From positions 186,001-250,000 of the forward strand of contig NZ_JBBAXC010000002.1 in the NCBI RefSeq assembly GCF_037120725.1: a DNA stretch of 64,000 nt. Reading direction: 5' to 3'. The translations under genes and the position numbers were made by a program. Positions 9,418 to 17,253 of the stretch are shown one piece after another; within the stretch, counting starts at the first letter, position 1, and every line of letters starts with the position of its first letter. The notes under the pieces are model-generated. The model did not search any database. It worked only from the letters and a program-made list of their open reading frames with translations, and was not told the origin of the DNA. The DNA is from Bacillus spongiae (GTDB taxonomy: Bacteria; Bacillota; Bacilli; Bacillales; Bacillaceae_K).

Positions 9418-9951
9418 TTGAAGTGGTCAACAATTCAACTACAAAAGTTTCGCGACAAGGGCTTACATCTTGATGAAAAAGTCTCAGTGGAAGAGGTTAA
9501 GGATATCCAGCCGGATATTCGTAGTATATCACCTATTTCTGTAACTGGAAGAGCTGATATTAGTTCTGATAAAGTTACCTTTCATTTGCACTTATCAGGT
9601 GAGATGATTTTACCTTGTTCTCGTACGTTATCGGATGTTTATTTTCCAATTGACATCTCAACAAATGAAACCTTTTTACTTCGACCATCTGATTATGTTG
9701 GTTCAGAAGAGGAAGAAGTGCATATGATTCAAGGAGATGTGATCGATTTAAAACCGGTCATACAAGAGCTTATTGTCCTTGAAGTTCCTATGCAAGTGTT
9801 CAGCGATAAAGTGGTGGAAGAGGAATTACCATCTGGAAGGAATTGGAATCTTGTTGTGGATGAAAATATCACAACACCAAGTTCTTCATCTGAAAAGAAA
9901 GTGGACCCTCGACTAGCAGATTTAGCGAAATTTTTTGACAAAGACTCTTAA
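9418..9951 (+). CDS. ylbN: YlbN, YceD/DUF177 family protein
   Basis: A 177-residue acidic cytosolic protein of the YceD/DUF177 family, nearly always encoded just before rpmF (L32). The family has been linked to rRNA accumulation in plants and bacteria, but its biochemistry is unsettled. The C-terminus [11 protein letters not shown] is a family hallmark. TTG at 9418 (MKWSTIQLQ) is chosen because it aligns with YlbN and has GAGGTGA at good spacing; a GTG at 9409 would overlap that site. Driven by the consensus promoter immediately upstream and cotranscribed with rpmF. Confidence 0.92.
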   Translation: MKWSTIQLQKFRDKGLHLDEKVSVEEVKDIQPDIRSISPISVTGRADISSDKVTFHLHLSGEMILPCSRTLSDVYFPIDISTNETFLLRPSDYVGSEEEEVHMIQGDVIDLKPVIQELIVLEVPMQVFSDKVVEEELPSGRNWNLVVDENITTPSSSSEKKVDPRLADLAKFFDKDS

Positions 9952-10016
9952 TTAGCGAAGAACCAGCAAGAACTGGCCTTCATAACAACACGAATCTCTT
10001 TAAGGAGGTGGGAAGA

Positions 10017-10190
10017 ATGGCTGTACCTTTCAGAAGAACATCTAAAACTGCAAAAAGAAAACGTCGTACACACTTCAAACTGCATGTACCAGGTATGGTA
10101 GAATGCCCAAACTGCGGTGAAATGAAGCTTGCTCACCGTGTGTGCAAAGAGTGCGGAACGTATAAAGGAAAAGACGTTGTAAACAAATAA
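10017..10190 (+). CDS. rpmF: 50S ribosomal protein L32
   Basis: A 57-residue ribosomal protein of the large subunit. It starts [20 protein letters not shown] and has the zinc-binding form with two CxxC pairs (CPNCGEMKL...CKECG). ATG 10017 follows TAAGGAGGTG. An in-frame upstream ATG at 10008 overlaps the ribosome site and is unlikely. Cotranscribed with ylbN and closed by a terminator. Confidence 0.98.
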   Translation: MAVPFRRTSKTAKRKRRTHFKLHVPGMVECPNCGEMKLAHRVCKECGTYKGKDVVNK

Positions 10191-10198
10191 CGTCCGAA

Positions 10199-10236
10199 AA
10201 ACCGTAAAGAGACCATGGCTCTTTACGGTTTTTTTG
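10199..10236 (+). terminator. Terminator after rpmF
   Basis: Stem AACCGTAAAGAG / CTCTTTACGGTT followed by seven T. Confidence 0.9.
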
Positions 10237-10310
10237 TTGTGCTTATAGAAATAATTTGTAGTATTGTAAGAAAGAATTAATAACATAACGATAGAAAGGG
10301 AGGGGTATGA

Positions 10311-11054
10311 ATGGGAGACTACATAATTGAGAAGAAAGGTCACATAGTTTGTTTTACTATAAATCGAGAAAAGAAGCGAAATGCAGTGAATGATGAAGTC
10401 ATGAATGGCTTACAGAGGGCGTTAGAAGAAGCTAAACATCCCACAATTAAAGCTTTATTGATTAAGGGAGCAGGGGTGGAAGCTTTTTGTTCAGGTGGAG
10501 ATCTATCGGTGTTTCATAAGCTATTTACAGCGGAAGAAGCCTTTGGAATGTTATCGAAAATGGGGAAAATATTATATACTTTATCGACATTTGAAAAGCC
10601 TACCTTTTGTTATATAAATGGTTTAGCCGTCGGTGGTGGAGCTGAAATTGCCACAGCATGTGATATTCGAGTCATCCAAAAGAGTGGAAGAGTGGGCTTT
10701 ATTCAAGGGGCACTTGGGATTACGACAGGGTGGGGTGGGGGAACGCTACTCATGAAAAAACTACAACGAGATATGGCACTCCAAATGCTATTATCGTCAT
10801 CGCGATATGACGCGGATTCGCTAAAGAATATGGGGTTTGTCCGAGAAATAGTAGATTCTGAAAGAGCGGCAATAGAATATTTTACAGCCCTTACCCATCA
10901 CTCTTTAGATGTTATGATGGCTTATAAAAAAATGATGTTAGAAGATGCAAATAACCTTTTTGAATCAATGAAAAAAGAGATAGAACATTGTTCTGTGCTT
11001 TGGGCAACAAAGGAACATCACCAAGCTGTGGCTAGCTTTCTTCAGAAAAAATAA
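10311..11054 (+). CDS. Crotonase-fold enzyme (enoyl-CoA hydratase/isomerase family)
   Basis: A 247-residue crotonase-superfamily protein. The oxyanion-hole elements are visible: CSGGDL near residue 62 and NGLAVGGGAEIATACDIRV near 103-121. The region that normally carries the hydratase glutamates reads FIQGALGITTGWGGG instead of the usual E-x-LG-x-PGFGG, so classical enoyl-CoA hydratase activity is doubtful. This pattern resembles methylmalonyl/ethylmalonyl-CoA decarboxylase-type members (GWGG/SWGG). That resemblance is by eye. It is absent from this position in B. subtilis. ATG follows GGGAGGGG. Confidence 0.85.
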   Translation: MGDYIIEKKGHIVCFTINREKKRNAVNDEVMNGLQRALEEAKHPTIKALLIKGAGVEAFCSGGDLSVFHKLFTAEEAFGMLSKMGKILYTLSTFEKPTFCYINGLAVGGGAEIATACDIRVIQKSGRVGFIQGALGITTGWGGGTLLMKKLQRDMALQMLLSSSRYDADSLKNMGFVREIVDSERAAIEYFTALTHHSLDVMMAYKKMMLEDANNLFESMKKEIEHCSVLWATKEHHQAVASFLQKK

Positions 11055-11125
11055 ATTCTTTCGTCTATCTACTCTATTATGTGCATATTTATTGAGTATA
11101 AGGCACAAAAAAGGAGTGATAGACA

Positions 11126-11734
11126 ATGTCTTCCACTAGACAAGATGCTTGGAGTCAAGATGAAGACCTTTTGTTAGCCGAAGTGGTATTGAGACATATT
11201 CGTGAAGGAGGTACCCAGCTCCAAGCTTTTGAAGAGGTGGGTCAGAAATTATCTAGAACAGGTGCTGCCTGTGGGTTTCGGTGGAATTCATATGTAAGAA
11301 AGCAATATCGTTCTGGAATTGAGCTAGCGAAGAAGCAACGAAAAGAACAAAAGAAAAAGGGGATAACGGTTCAAAGTAGTCATGAAGATATAAGGCAGCC
11401 GAAGGAGTCGGACGATTCTAACATTTTCCCTTCGTTAAATGAAATTACATCGTATTTAACTTACCTTGAAGGTGTGAAAGAGCAAGAGCATAAACTCTCA
11501 ACTGAAAAGCAAGTATTAGAAGAACGGGTAATTTCTTTAACTGAAGAAAATGATTCGTTAAGGCATGAACAGGTTCAACTTAAAACAGAATTACAAACCG
11601 TAAAAGAGGATTACCATTCATTATTATCTTTCTTAGAAAAAGCAAGAAAAATGGCTGTTCAAACCGAAGATAATGAAAATATGAAATTCCAAATGGATAA
11701 AAACGGTAATTTACAAAGGATGTCCAATAAGTAA
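11126..11734 (+). CDS. ylbO: RsfA-family transcriptional regulator YlbO (GerR type)
   Basis: A 202-residue regulator. Residues 5-60 form a Myb/SANT-like DNA-binding domain ([36 protein letters not shown]). A basic stretch follows at about 70-85, then a long coiled coil at about 110-190 ([19 protein letters not shown]). The B. subtilis counterpart YlbO/GerR controls late mother-cell sporulation genes, and its paralogue RsfA acts in the forespore. AAAAGGAG precedes the ATG. Position between rpmF and ylbP is as in B. subtilis, apart from the inserted crotonase gene. Confidence 0.92.
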   Translation: MSSTRQDAWSQDEDLLLAEVVLRHIREGGTQLQAFEEVGQKLSRTGAACGFRWNSYVRKQYRSGIELAKKQRKEQKKKGITVQSSHEDIRQPKESDDSNIFPSLNEITSYLTYLEGVKEQEHKLSTEKQVLEERVISLTEENDSLRHEQVQLKTELQTVKEDYHSLLSFLEKARKMAVQTEDNENMKFQMDKNGNLQRMSNK

Positions 11735-11766
11735 AGCACCTAAGGTATCTTAGGTGCTTTTGTTTT
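11733..11766 (+). terminator. Terminator after ylbO
   Basis: Stem AAAGCACCTAAG / CTTAGGTGCTTT with a GTAT loop and a T-rich tail. It overlaps the ylbO stop codon. Confidence 0.85.
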
Positions 11767-11822
11767 GAAGTTTAAAAAAGGTTGACGAAAAAATATAGTG
11801 AAACGATTTACAGTTCAAATTT

Positions 11823-12287
11823 TTATTGGACTGTAACGCCGTTTGGATACCAAACAAGTGGATTTTCCCCTAAATCACGTTCCATATCATATGAGACAGA
11901 TTCAAACCCCATATGCTCCCAGAATTCTTTGGACTTAATTCTAGAATTGGTTTTTATTGGCATATTAAAATTTTTAGCGAATTCGACAAGTGTTTTCCCG
12001 TATCCCTTCCCTTGATAAAGAGGTAATACTTCTAACTTCCAAAGTTCAAGGTAGGTTTGAGGTGGATTAAAGTATTGGTCAAATTGTGCGTGACGTTGAT
12101 AAAGACTCATCCTAGCGACTAGTGTCTCGCCAAAATAGATTCCGTAAAAAGGGGATTGGCTGTCATTCTCAATAATATTAGCTTGAAGGTCTTCGTGCAT
12201 GGAAAGTTCCTGAATTCCATACTCTTTAAACTTTTTAAACTCTTCTAATGTTTTATAATTAATTTTCAATTTTTCCACTTTAATCAT
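11823..12287 (-). CDS. ylbP: GNAT-family N-acetyltransferase YlbP
   Basis: A 154-residue acetyltransferase closely matching YlbP (TLEEFKKFKEYGIQELSM; SPFYGIYFGETLVARMSLYQ). The acetyl-CoA-binding motif A is LPLYQGKGYGKTLVEFA. The acceptor substrate is unknown. ATG 12287 (MIKVEKLKINYK) is preferred because GGAGGAG lies 5-6 nt upstream and it aligns with the B. subtilis start; the longer frame to 12320 has no ribosome site. Confidence 0.92.
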   Translation of the reverse strand: MIKVEKLKINYKTLEEFKKFKEYGIQELSMHEDLQANIIENDSQSPFYGIYFGETLVARMSLYQRHAQFDQYFNPPQTYLELWKLEVLPLYQGKGYGKTLVEFAKNFNMPIKTNSRIKSKEFWEHMGFESVSYDMERDLGENPLVWYPNGVTVQ

Positions 12288-12373
12288 TTGAATCTCCTCC
12301 GATTGAATTGCTGTTTTCACTATCTTCCTCTATCATTATATTACAAATAAACAAAAAATTCTGCACGATTCTT

Positions 12374-12387
12374 AGAAAGCGTTTACA
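12374..12387 (+). promoter_or_regulatory. Candidate CcpA (cre) site of the acyl-CoA carboxylase operon
   Basis: AGAAAGCGTTTACA matches the cre consensus TGWAANCGNTNWCA at every position except the first. It lies about 80 bp before the biotin carboxylase start, where CcpA would repress during growth on glucose. Confidence 0.55.
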
Positions 12388-12467
12388 TTATTAGCAGGAA
12401 TTTTCGAATAAAGACAGAAAGTTAATAGAGGGTGTGCTTTTCATTAATGTGTGAAGGAGGATGTATA

Positions 12468-13808
12468 GTGCGTAAAGTATTAATCGCAAATCGTGGAGAA
12501 ATTGCTTCTAGAATTATTAAAACGTGTAAAGAAATGGGGATATATACAGTAGCCGTCTACTCGGATGCTGATAAAGATCTACCTTATGTGAATGAAGCGG
12601 ATCGTGCGCATCGAATTGGTGAACCGCCTGTTAATAAATCTTATCTTAACATGGATGAAATCTTAAGGATTGCTAGTGAAGAGAAAGTAGAAGGAATTCA
12701 TCCAGGCTATGGATTATTATCGGAGAATTCAGTATTTGCTAAAAAGGTAGCTGAACTGGGGATGGTTTTCATTGGTCCTCATTTTGATACGATTGAAAAG
12801 ATGGGAGATAAAATTGAATCACGTAAGTCGATGAAAAATGCAGGTGTCCCCGTAGTTCCAGGAAGTATTGAAGGCATACAGGATATTGAAGTGGCAAAAG
12901 AAATTGCGCTTGAAATTGGGTATCCTATTATGCTAAAGGCTAGCGGTGGCGGTGGTGGCATCGGTATGATACGTTGTGAAGATGAACAAGCGCTCGTTCG
13001 AAATTTTCAATCTACGAAAGCGAGAGCAAAAGCATATTTCGGTAATGACGAAGTATTTATTGAGAAGTGTATCGAAAATGGTAGACATATAGAGGTGCAA
13101 ATTTTTGCGGATGGAGAAGGAAATGTTGTTCATTTATTTGAAAGGAATTGCTCCGTTCAGCGGCGAAATCAGAAGGTAATTGAAGAATCACCATCTCCCT
13201 TTCTTTCAGCGTCAACGAGAGAAAAAATGTTTGCCGCAGCAGTGAAAGCGGCAAAAGCAGTAAACTATGTCAATGCAGGGACTGTTGAGTTTTTTGTTGA
13301 CCAAGAAGAGAATTTTTATTTTTTAGAAATGAATACAAGATTACAAGTAGAACATCCTGTTACGGAAATGGTTACAGGACTTGATTTAGTGAAGTGGCAG
13401 TTGCTTGTAGCTATGAAGGAGAAACTTCCTTTATCTACTCAAGATGGGATTATTGAGCAAGGACACGCCATTGAGTTTCGCCTTTACGCAGAAGATCCGA
13501 TTACCTTTATGCCTTCACCGGGAAAAATTACGAAGTTACAATGGGGCGATACAGCAACGACAAGAATTGATGAAGGGTATATAGAAGGGAATACAGTAAC
13601 GCCTTTTTATGATCCTATGATTGCTAAATGTATTGTGTTTGGAGAGACGAGAGAACAGTGCATAAATAGTGCCAAGAGATTTTTTAGTGAAACGAAAATT
13701 GAGGGGATTAAAACCAATCTACCTCTTTTCCACCGCTTACTACAAGAGGAAGAGTTTATATTGGGAGATTATACGACGGATTTCTTAGTAAAAGAGAAAA
13801 ATCATTAG
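12468..13808 (+). CDS. yngH: Biotin carboxylase subunit of an acyl-CoA carboxylase (YngH type)
   Basis: A 446-residue ATP-grasp enzyme that carboxylates biotin on a carrier protein using bicarbonate and ATP. Visible features are the N-terminal VLIANRGEIASRII, the glycine-rich ATP loop MLKASGGGGGIGMI, and the catalytic stretch EMNTRLQVEHPVTE. GTG 12468 is chosen because GAAGGAGG sits 7 nt upstream and the product then begins at the canonical VRKVLIANRGE. It heads a three-gene operon with a separate biotin carrier and a YngE-type carboxyltransferase, so it serves a catabolic acyl-CoA (probably propionyl- or methylcrotonyl-CoA) carboxylase rather than acetyl-CoA carboxylase. Confidence 0.92.
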   Translation: MRKVLIANRGEIASRIIKTCKEMGIYTVAVYSDADKDLPYVNEADRAHRIGEPPVNKSYLNMDEILRIASEEKVEGIHPGYGLLSENSVFAKKVAELGMVFIGPHFDTIEKMGDKIESRKSMKNAGVPVVPGSIEGIQDIEVAKEIALEIGYPIMLKASGGGGGIGMIRCEDEQALVRNFQSTKARAKAYFGNDEVFIEKCIENGRHIEVQIFADGEGNVVHLFERNCSVQRRNQKVIEESPSPFLSASTREKMFAAAVKAAKAVNYVNAGTVEFFVDQEENFYFLEMNTRLQVEHPVTEMVTGLDLVKWQLLVAMKEKLPLSTQDGIIEQGHAIEFRLYAEDPITFMPSPGKITKLQWGDTATTRIDEGYIEGNTVTPFYDPMIAKCIVFGETREQCINSAKRFFSETKIEGIKTNLPLFHRLLQEEEFILGDYTTDFLVKEKNH

Positions 13809-13820
13809 GAGGCAATGGGT

Positions 13821-14036
13821 ATGAATGAAGTTACATCGTCTATGGCTGGAACAGTATTGGACATCACGGTTAATACAGGAGAACAAGTAACTAGTGCACA
13901 AGAAGTATTAAAGCTGGAATCCATGAAAATGGAAATACCAATTGAATCGGGGATCAATGGTACCGTTCGTGAAATCAAAGTAAATATTGGTGACTTTGTA
14001 AATGAAGGGGACGTTTTAGTGTTAATAGAGGATTAG
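13821..14036 (+). CDS. yngHB: Biotin/lipoyl attachment carrier protein (YngHB type)
   Basis: A 71-residue stand-alone biotin carrier domain. The biotinylated lysine lies in KLESMKMEIPI, and the flanking strands (AGTVLDITVNTGEQV; INGTVREIKVNIGDFV) form the standard barrel. Of two adjacent ATGs, 13821 is favoured because AGGAGG is 8 nt away, versus 2 nt for ATG 13815. It is 12 bp after the biotin carboxylase and 20 bp before the carboxyltransferase. In B. subtilis the product (BLAP) is 73 residues. Confidence 0.93.
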   Translation: MNEVTSSMAGTVLDITVNTGEQVTSAQEVLKLESMKMEIPIESGINGTVREIKVNIGDFVNEGDVLVLIED

Positions 14037-14056
14037 TACTTAAAGGGGGAAGCATA

Positions 14057-15598
14057 GTGACAACTTCAAAGATAGAAGAAATGACGCTTAATGAAAAAAG
14101 AGAACAAGTTAAAGCAGGAGGACACGAGAAATATCATGAGAAGTTAAAGGCTCAAAATAAACTATTTGTGAGAGACCGTCTTCAGCTTCTATTTGATGAT
14201 GGTGAATACGAAGAGGATGGGATCTTCGCCAATTTTCAGGAGGGAGATTTGCCTGCTGACGGAGTGGTGACGGCCATTGGGAAGGTAAATGGTCAAACAG
14301 TGTGTGTAATGGCGAATGACTCGACTGTAAAAGCTGGGTCATGGGGATCCAGAACGGTTGAAAAAATTATTCGCATTCAAGAAACTGCTCTAAAACTGAA
14401 AGTTCCGATGTATTATTTAGTGGATTCCGCGGGAGCTCGGATCACGGACCAGCTAGAAATGTTTCCAAATCGAAGAGGAGCGGGAAGAATTTTTCACAAC
14501 CAAGTGAAAATGTCAGGTATGGTTCCTCAAATTTGTTTATTATTTGGTCCTTCTGCTGCCGGAGGTGCTTACATTCCAGCCTTTTGTGACATTGTCATAA
14601 TGGTTGAAGGGAATGCTTCTATGTACTTAGGTTCACCAAGAATGGCTGAGAAGGTAATTGGTGAAAAAGTCACGCTTGAAGAAATGGGTGGGGCGAGAAT
14701 GCACTGCTCAGTGAGTGGATGTGGAGACGTTCTCGTTCAATCGGAGGAAGAAGGAATTCAATCAGCTAGAAAATACCTATCATACTTTCCAATGAATTTC
14801 CAAAAAAAGACCACAGATATCCCGGGTGTATCTCCTAAAAGTGGGAGATCACTAGAATCAATTATTCCAAAGCATCAAAACGCACCATTTGATATGTATG
14901 AATGCATTGATTCTCTTATTGATGAGGGGAGCTTCTTTGAAATTAAACGGTTGTTTGCTCCAGAACTTATCACGGGTCTAGCTCGGTTAAACGGGAAAGT
15001 TATCGGAATTATTGCCAATCAGCCAAAAATTAAAGGAGGCGTTTTATTCCCGGACTCAGCTGACAAAGCAGCAAAATTCATTACTTTATGTGATGCATTT
15101 CATATTCCATTACTCTTCTTAGCAGATGTTCCTGGTTTTATGATCGGAACGAAAGTTGAAAGAGCGGGAATTATTCGTCATGGAGCAAAGCTTGTTGCAG
15201 CAATGAGCTCGGCTACGGTACCGAAAATATCTGTTGTTGTGCGCAAAGCTTATGGAGCGGGCTTGTATGCTATGGCTGGCCCTGCATTTGAGCCAGACTG
15301 CTGTATTGCTCTTCCAACAGCTCAAATAGCTGTTATGGGGCCAGAAGCGGCTGTAAATGCGGTATATTCTAATAAAATTGAAGCAATAGAAGACCCTAAG
15401 GAAAAAATTCAATTTGTTCAGGAAAAACAACGAGAATATCAAGAGCATATTGATGTGTATAAACTAGCTTCAGAGCTTATTATTGATGAAGTCGTAGATC
15501 CAAATGAGTTAAGAAAGGTACTTGAACGTCGCTTTACCTTCTATTCTTCCAAAGAAGTGTCATTTAGTGAACGTAAACATCCTGTTTATCCTGTTTAA
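14057..15598 (+). CDS. yngE: Acyl-CoA carboxylase carboxyltransferase (YngE type)
   Basis: A 513-residue carboxyltransferase with fused N and C crotonase-like halves. It moves CO2 from carboxybiotin to an acyl-CoA. It is very similar to B. subtilis YngE across its length (PADGVVTAIGKVNG; MANDSTVKAGSWG; AGGAYIPAFCDIVIMVEGNA; ERKHPVYPV at the end). In B. subtilis YngE sits in the mother-cell-expressed yng cluster proposed for leucine/acyl-CoA degradation. Substrate annotation in databases varies between propionyl- and methylcrotonyl-CoA. Starts at GTG after AAGGGGGA. Here only the three carboxylase genes are present, at a different chromosomal location from B. subtilis. Confidence 0.93.
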   Translation: MTTSKIEEMTLNEKREQVKAGGHEKYHEKLKAQNKLFVRDRLQLLFDDGEYEEDGIFANFQEGDLPADGVVTAIGKVNGQTVCVMANDSTVKAGSWGSRTVEKIIRIQETALKLKVPMYYLVDSAGARITDQLEMFPNRRGAGRIFHNQVKMSGMVPQICLLFGPSAAGGAYIPAFCDIVIMVEGNASMYLGSPRMAEKVIGEKVTLEEMGGARMHCSVSGCGDVLVQSEEEGIQSARKYLSYFPMNFQKKTTDIPGVSPKSGRSLESIIPKHQNAPFDMYECIDSLIDEGSFFEIKRLFAPELITGLARLNGKVIGIIANQPKIKGGVLFPDSADKAAKFITLCDAFHIPLLFLADVPGFMIGTKVERAGIIRHGAKLVAAMSSATVPKISVVVRKAYGAGLYAMAGPAFEPDCCIALPTAQIAVMGPEAAVNAVYSNKIEAIEDPKEKIQFVQEKQREYQEHIDVYKLASELIIDEVVDPNELRKVLERRFTFYSSKEVSFSERKHPVYPV

Positions 15599-15606
15599 CC
15601 TATTAG

Positions 15607-15645
15607 AACGTATGATGCGAAAGAACTGCATTATACGTTTTTTTG
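15607..15645 (+). terminator. Terminator of the carboxylase operon
   Basis: Stem AACGTATGATGC / GCATTATACGTT (one G-T pair) followed by seven T. The remaining 240 bp to panE contains a weak cre-like sequence and no other structure I can support. Confidence 0.85.
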
Positions 15646-15882
15646 ATGGCCTAGTTTCTAAATGAATATAAAAAAACATAACCCCAAGTGAAAACGTTGG
15701 CATGATAGTAGTCTAGCAGTTATGGACTAAATCCCCTTTAAATTATTAAAAGTCTTTGAAATTACTTTCTTTACAGCTATCCAACCAGCACTTGGTGTAT
15801 TTTTATTGAAGAAATATAGGACTTTAGGTACATTTTTTGGTAAAATTAAAACATGAAGACATAAGGAAAGTAGAGGAATATA

Positions 15883-16794
15883 TTGAATATTGCAATTATT
15901 GGGTCAGGATCTATCGGATTACTATATGCAGCTTATTTGCAGGAAAAACACGCTGTTACGCTATTCACTAATAGAAATGGTCAAGCGAATAGGCTGACAA
16001 GTGAAGGGCTTACCTTACAAGCATTTAATGATACAAAAAATATTAGTGTGAAAGCCTATCCGATGACAAGTTTGATGGAGAATAAAGAGTTTTATGATCT
16101 TGTAATTGTCGCGGTTAAACAGTACCATCTATCTGAAGTAGTTCCCTCCCTAAGGAATCTCCCGAAGCAGACTTCGCTTCTTTTTCTCCAAAATGGTATG
16201 GGGCACCTTGAATTACTTCATACTTTAGAAAATACGACCATCTTTGTTGGAACAGTTAGTCATGGTGCATACAGGTTAGATGATACGTCGGTTTCTCACC
16301 GAGGTTTAGGTTCTACGAATATAGCGCTATTTAAAGGCAAAAAAGAACCTGTATTTTCAAAGTTAACAATGATGGGGGCATCGTTTTCATTTGAATTTAA
16401 AGAAGAGTATTATTTACTGTTACTTGAAAAACTAGTGATTAATTCGGTTATTAACCCATTGACGGCAATTTTTAAAATAACAAATGGTGAATTATTTCAT
16501 AATGAACATTTTTGTTCAATCGCAAAATCATTATATGAAGAACTTGAGACGGTTTATCAAAATCTTTCCGTTGTTTGTCCATTCGAGCAGATCAAGGAGA
16601 TTGGGAAAAAAACAGGGCATAATCGTTCATCCATGCTTTCGGATATTGAAAATGGAAGACAAACAGAAATTGATGCGATATTAGGTTATACGCTTTCTAT
16701 TGCAGAAAAACAAAATAACCGTCTGAGCTTAGTCCCGCTACTATACAAAGGCATTAAAGGGGAGGAATTAAGAGGGAGGAAACAAAGTGGCTAA
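15883..16794 (+). CDS. panE: 2-dehydropantoate 2-reductase (YlbQ/PanE)
   Basis: A 303-residue NADPH-dependent ketopantoate reductase of the pantothenate/CoA pathway. The Rossmann loop GSGSIGLLYAA is at residues 7-17. The catalytic lysine region is LLEKLVINSVINPLTA, matching the KxxxNxxxNxLTA family motif. Start is TTG with AGAGG upstream. It overlaps the following DUF3397 gene by 8 bp. The gene order panE-small membrane protein-bshC-mraZ is conserved in Bacillus. Confidence 0.93.
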   Translation: MNIAIIGSGSIGLLYAAYLQEKHAVTLFTNRNGQANRLTSEGLTLQAFNDTKNISVKAYPMTSLMENKEFYDLVIVAVKQYHLSEVVPSLRNLPKQTSLLFLQNGMGHLELLHTLENTTIFVGTVSHGAYRLDDTSVSHRGLGSTNIALFKGKKEPVFSKLTMMGASFSFEFKEEYYLLLLEKLVINSVINPLTAIFKITNGELFHNEHFCSIAKSLYEELETVYQNLSVVCPFEQIKEIGKKTGHNRSSMLSDIENGRQTEIDAILGYTLSIAEKQNNRLSLVPLLYKGIKGEELRGRKQSG

Positions 16795-17173
16795 TGTTTT
16801 ATCATCGATTGGAGCGGTTTTCGTAACCATCCCTTTAGTTGGATATTTTATTGTTTTTATTATTGTGAAGCAACTTTCAAAGCAACACCGTCTTGCAGTT
16901 AGTTTCGCAATTGATATTACGACGCTCCTTTTATTATTTGCTGTTCATTTTATTATTCTGACAATATGGGAACAATCTTTTTTTTGGTTAATCTTCCTCT
17001 TCATGCTAATAATGGGAGTCGGCTTTATCCTTTTATACTGGAAGGTAAAGGGTGAAATCATTTATTCAAAAATTATAAAAGGGTTCTGGAGAATGAATTT
17101 TTTAGTTTTGAGTTTTGCTTATGTGACATTACTACTCTTTGGTCTTATTTACCGTCTGCTCACAACAATATAA
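16787..17173 (+). CDS. DUF3397 integral membrane protein
   Basis: A 128-residue protein with four predicted membrane helices (about residues 10-30, 40-62, 65-85 and 103-125) separated by short basic loops. It fits DUF3397, a Firmicute family often found upstream of bshC/mraZ and of unknown function. The start is GTG (MANVLSSIG) after AGGGAGGA, overlapping the panE end, which implies translational coupling. Confidence 0.85.
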   Translation: MANVLSSIGAVFVTIPLVGYFIVFIIVKQLSKQHRLAVSFAIDITTLLLLFAVHFIILTIWEQSFFWLIFLFMLIMGVGFILLYWKVKGEIIYSKIIKGFWRMNFLVLSFAYVTLLLFGLIYRLLTTI

Positions 17174-17253
17174 GCAATTTTTTTTCATTTCTGATAAGAG
17201 AATGCTATACTTGTTTGAGAATTTAAGAAGTAAAGTAAAGGGGTTACAATTCT

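Noticed and set aside
15689-15702. Second cre-like site upstream of panE (TGAAAACGTTGGCA)
   Set aside because: 13/14 match, but it lies about 180 bp upstream of panE with no promoter seen between, so it is too weak to list.
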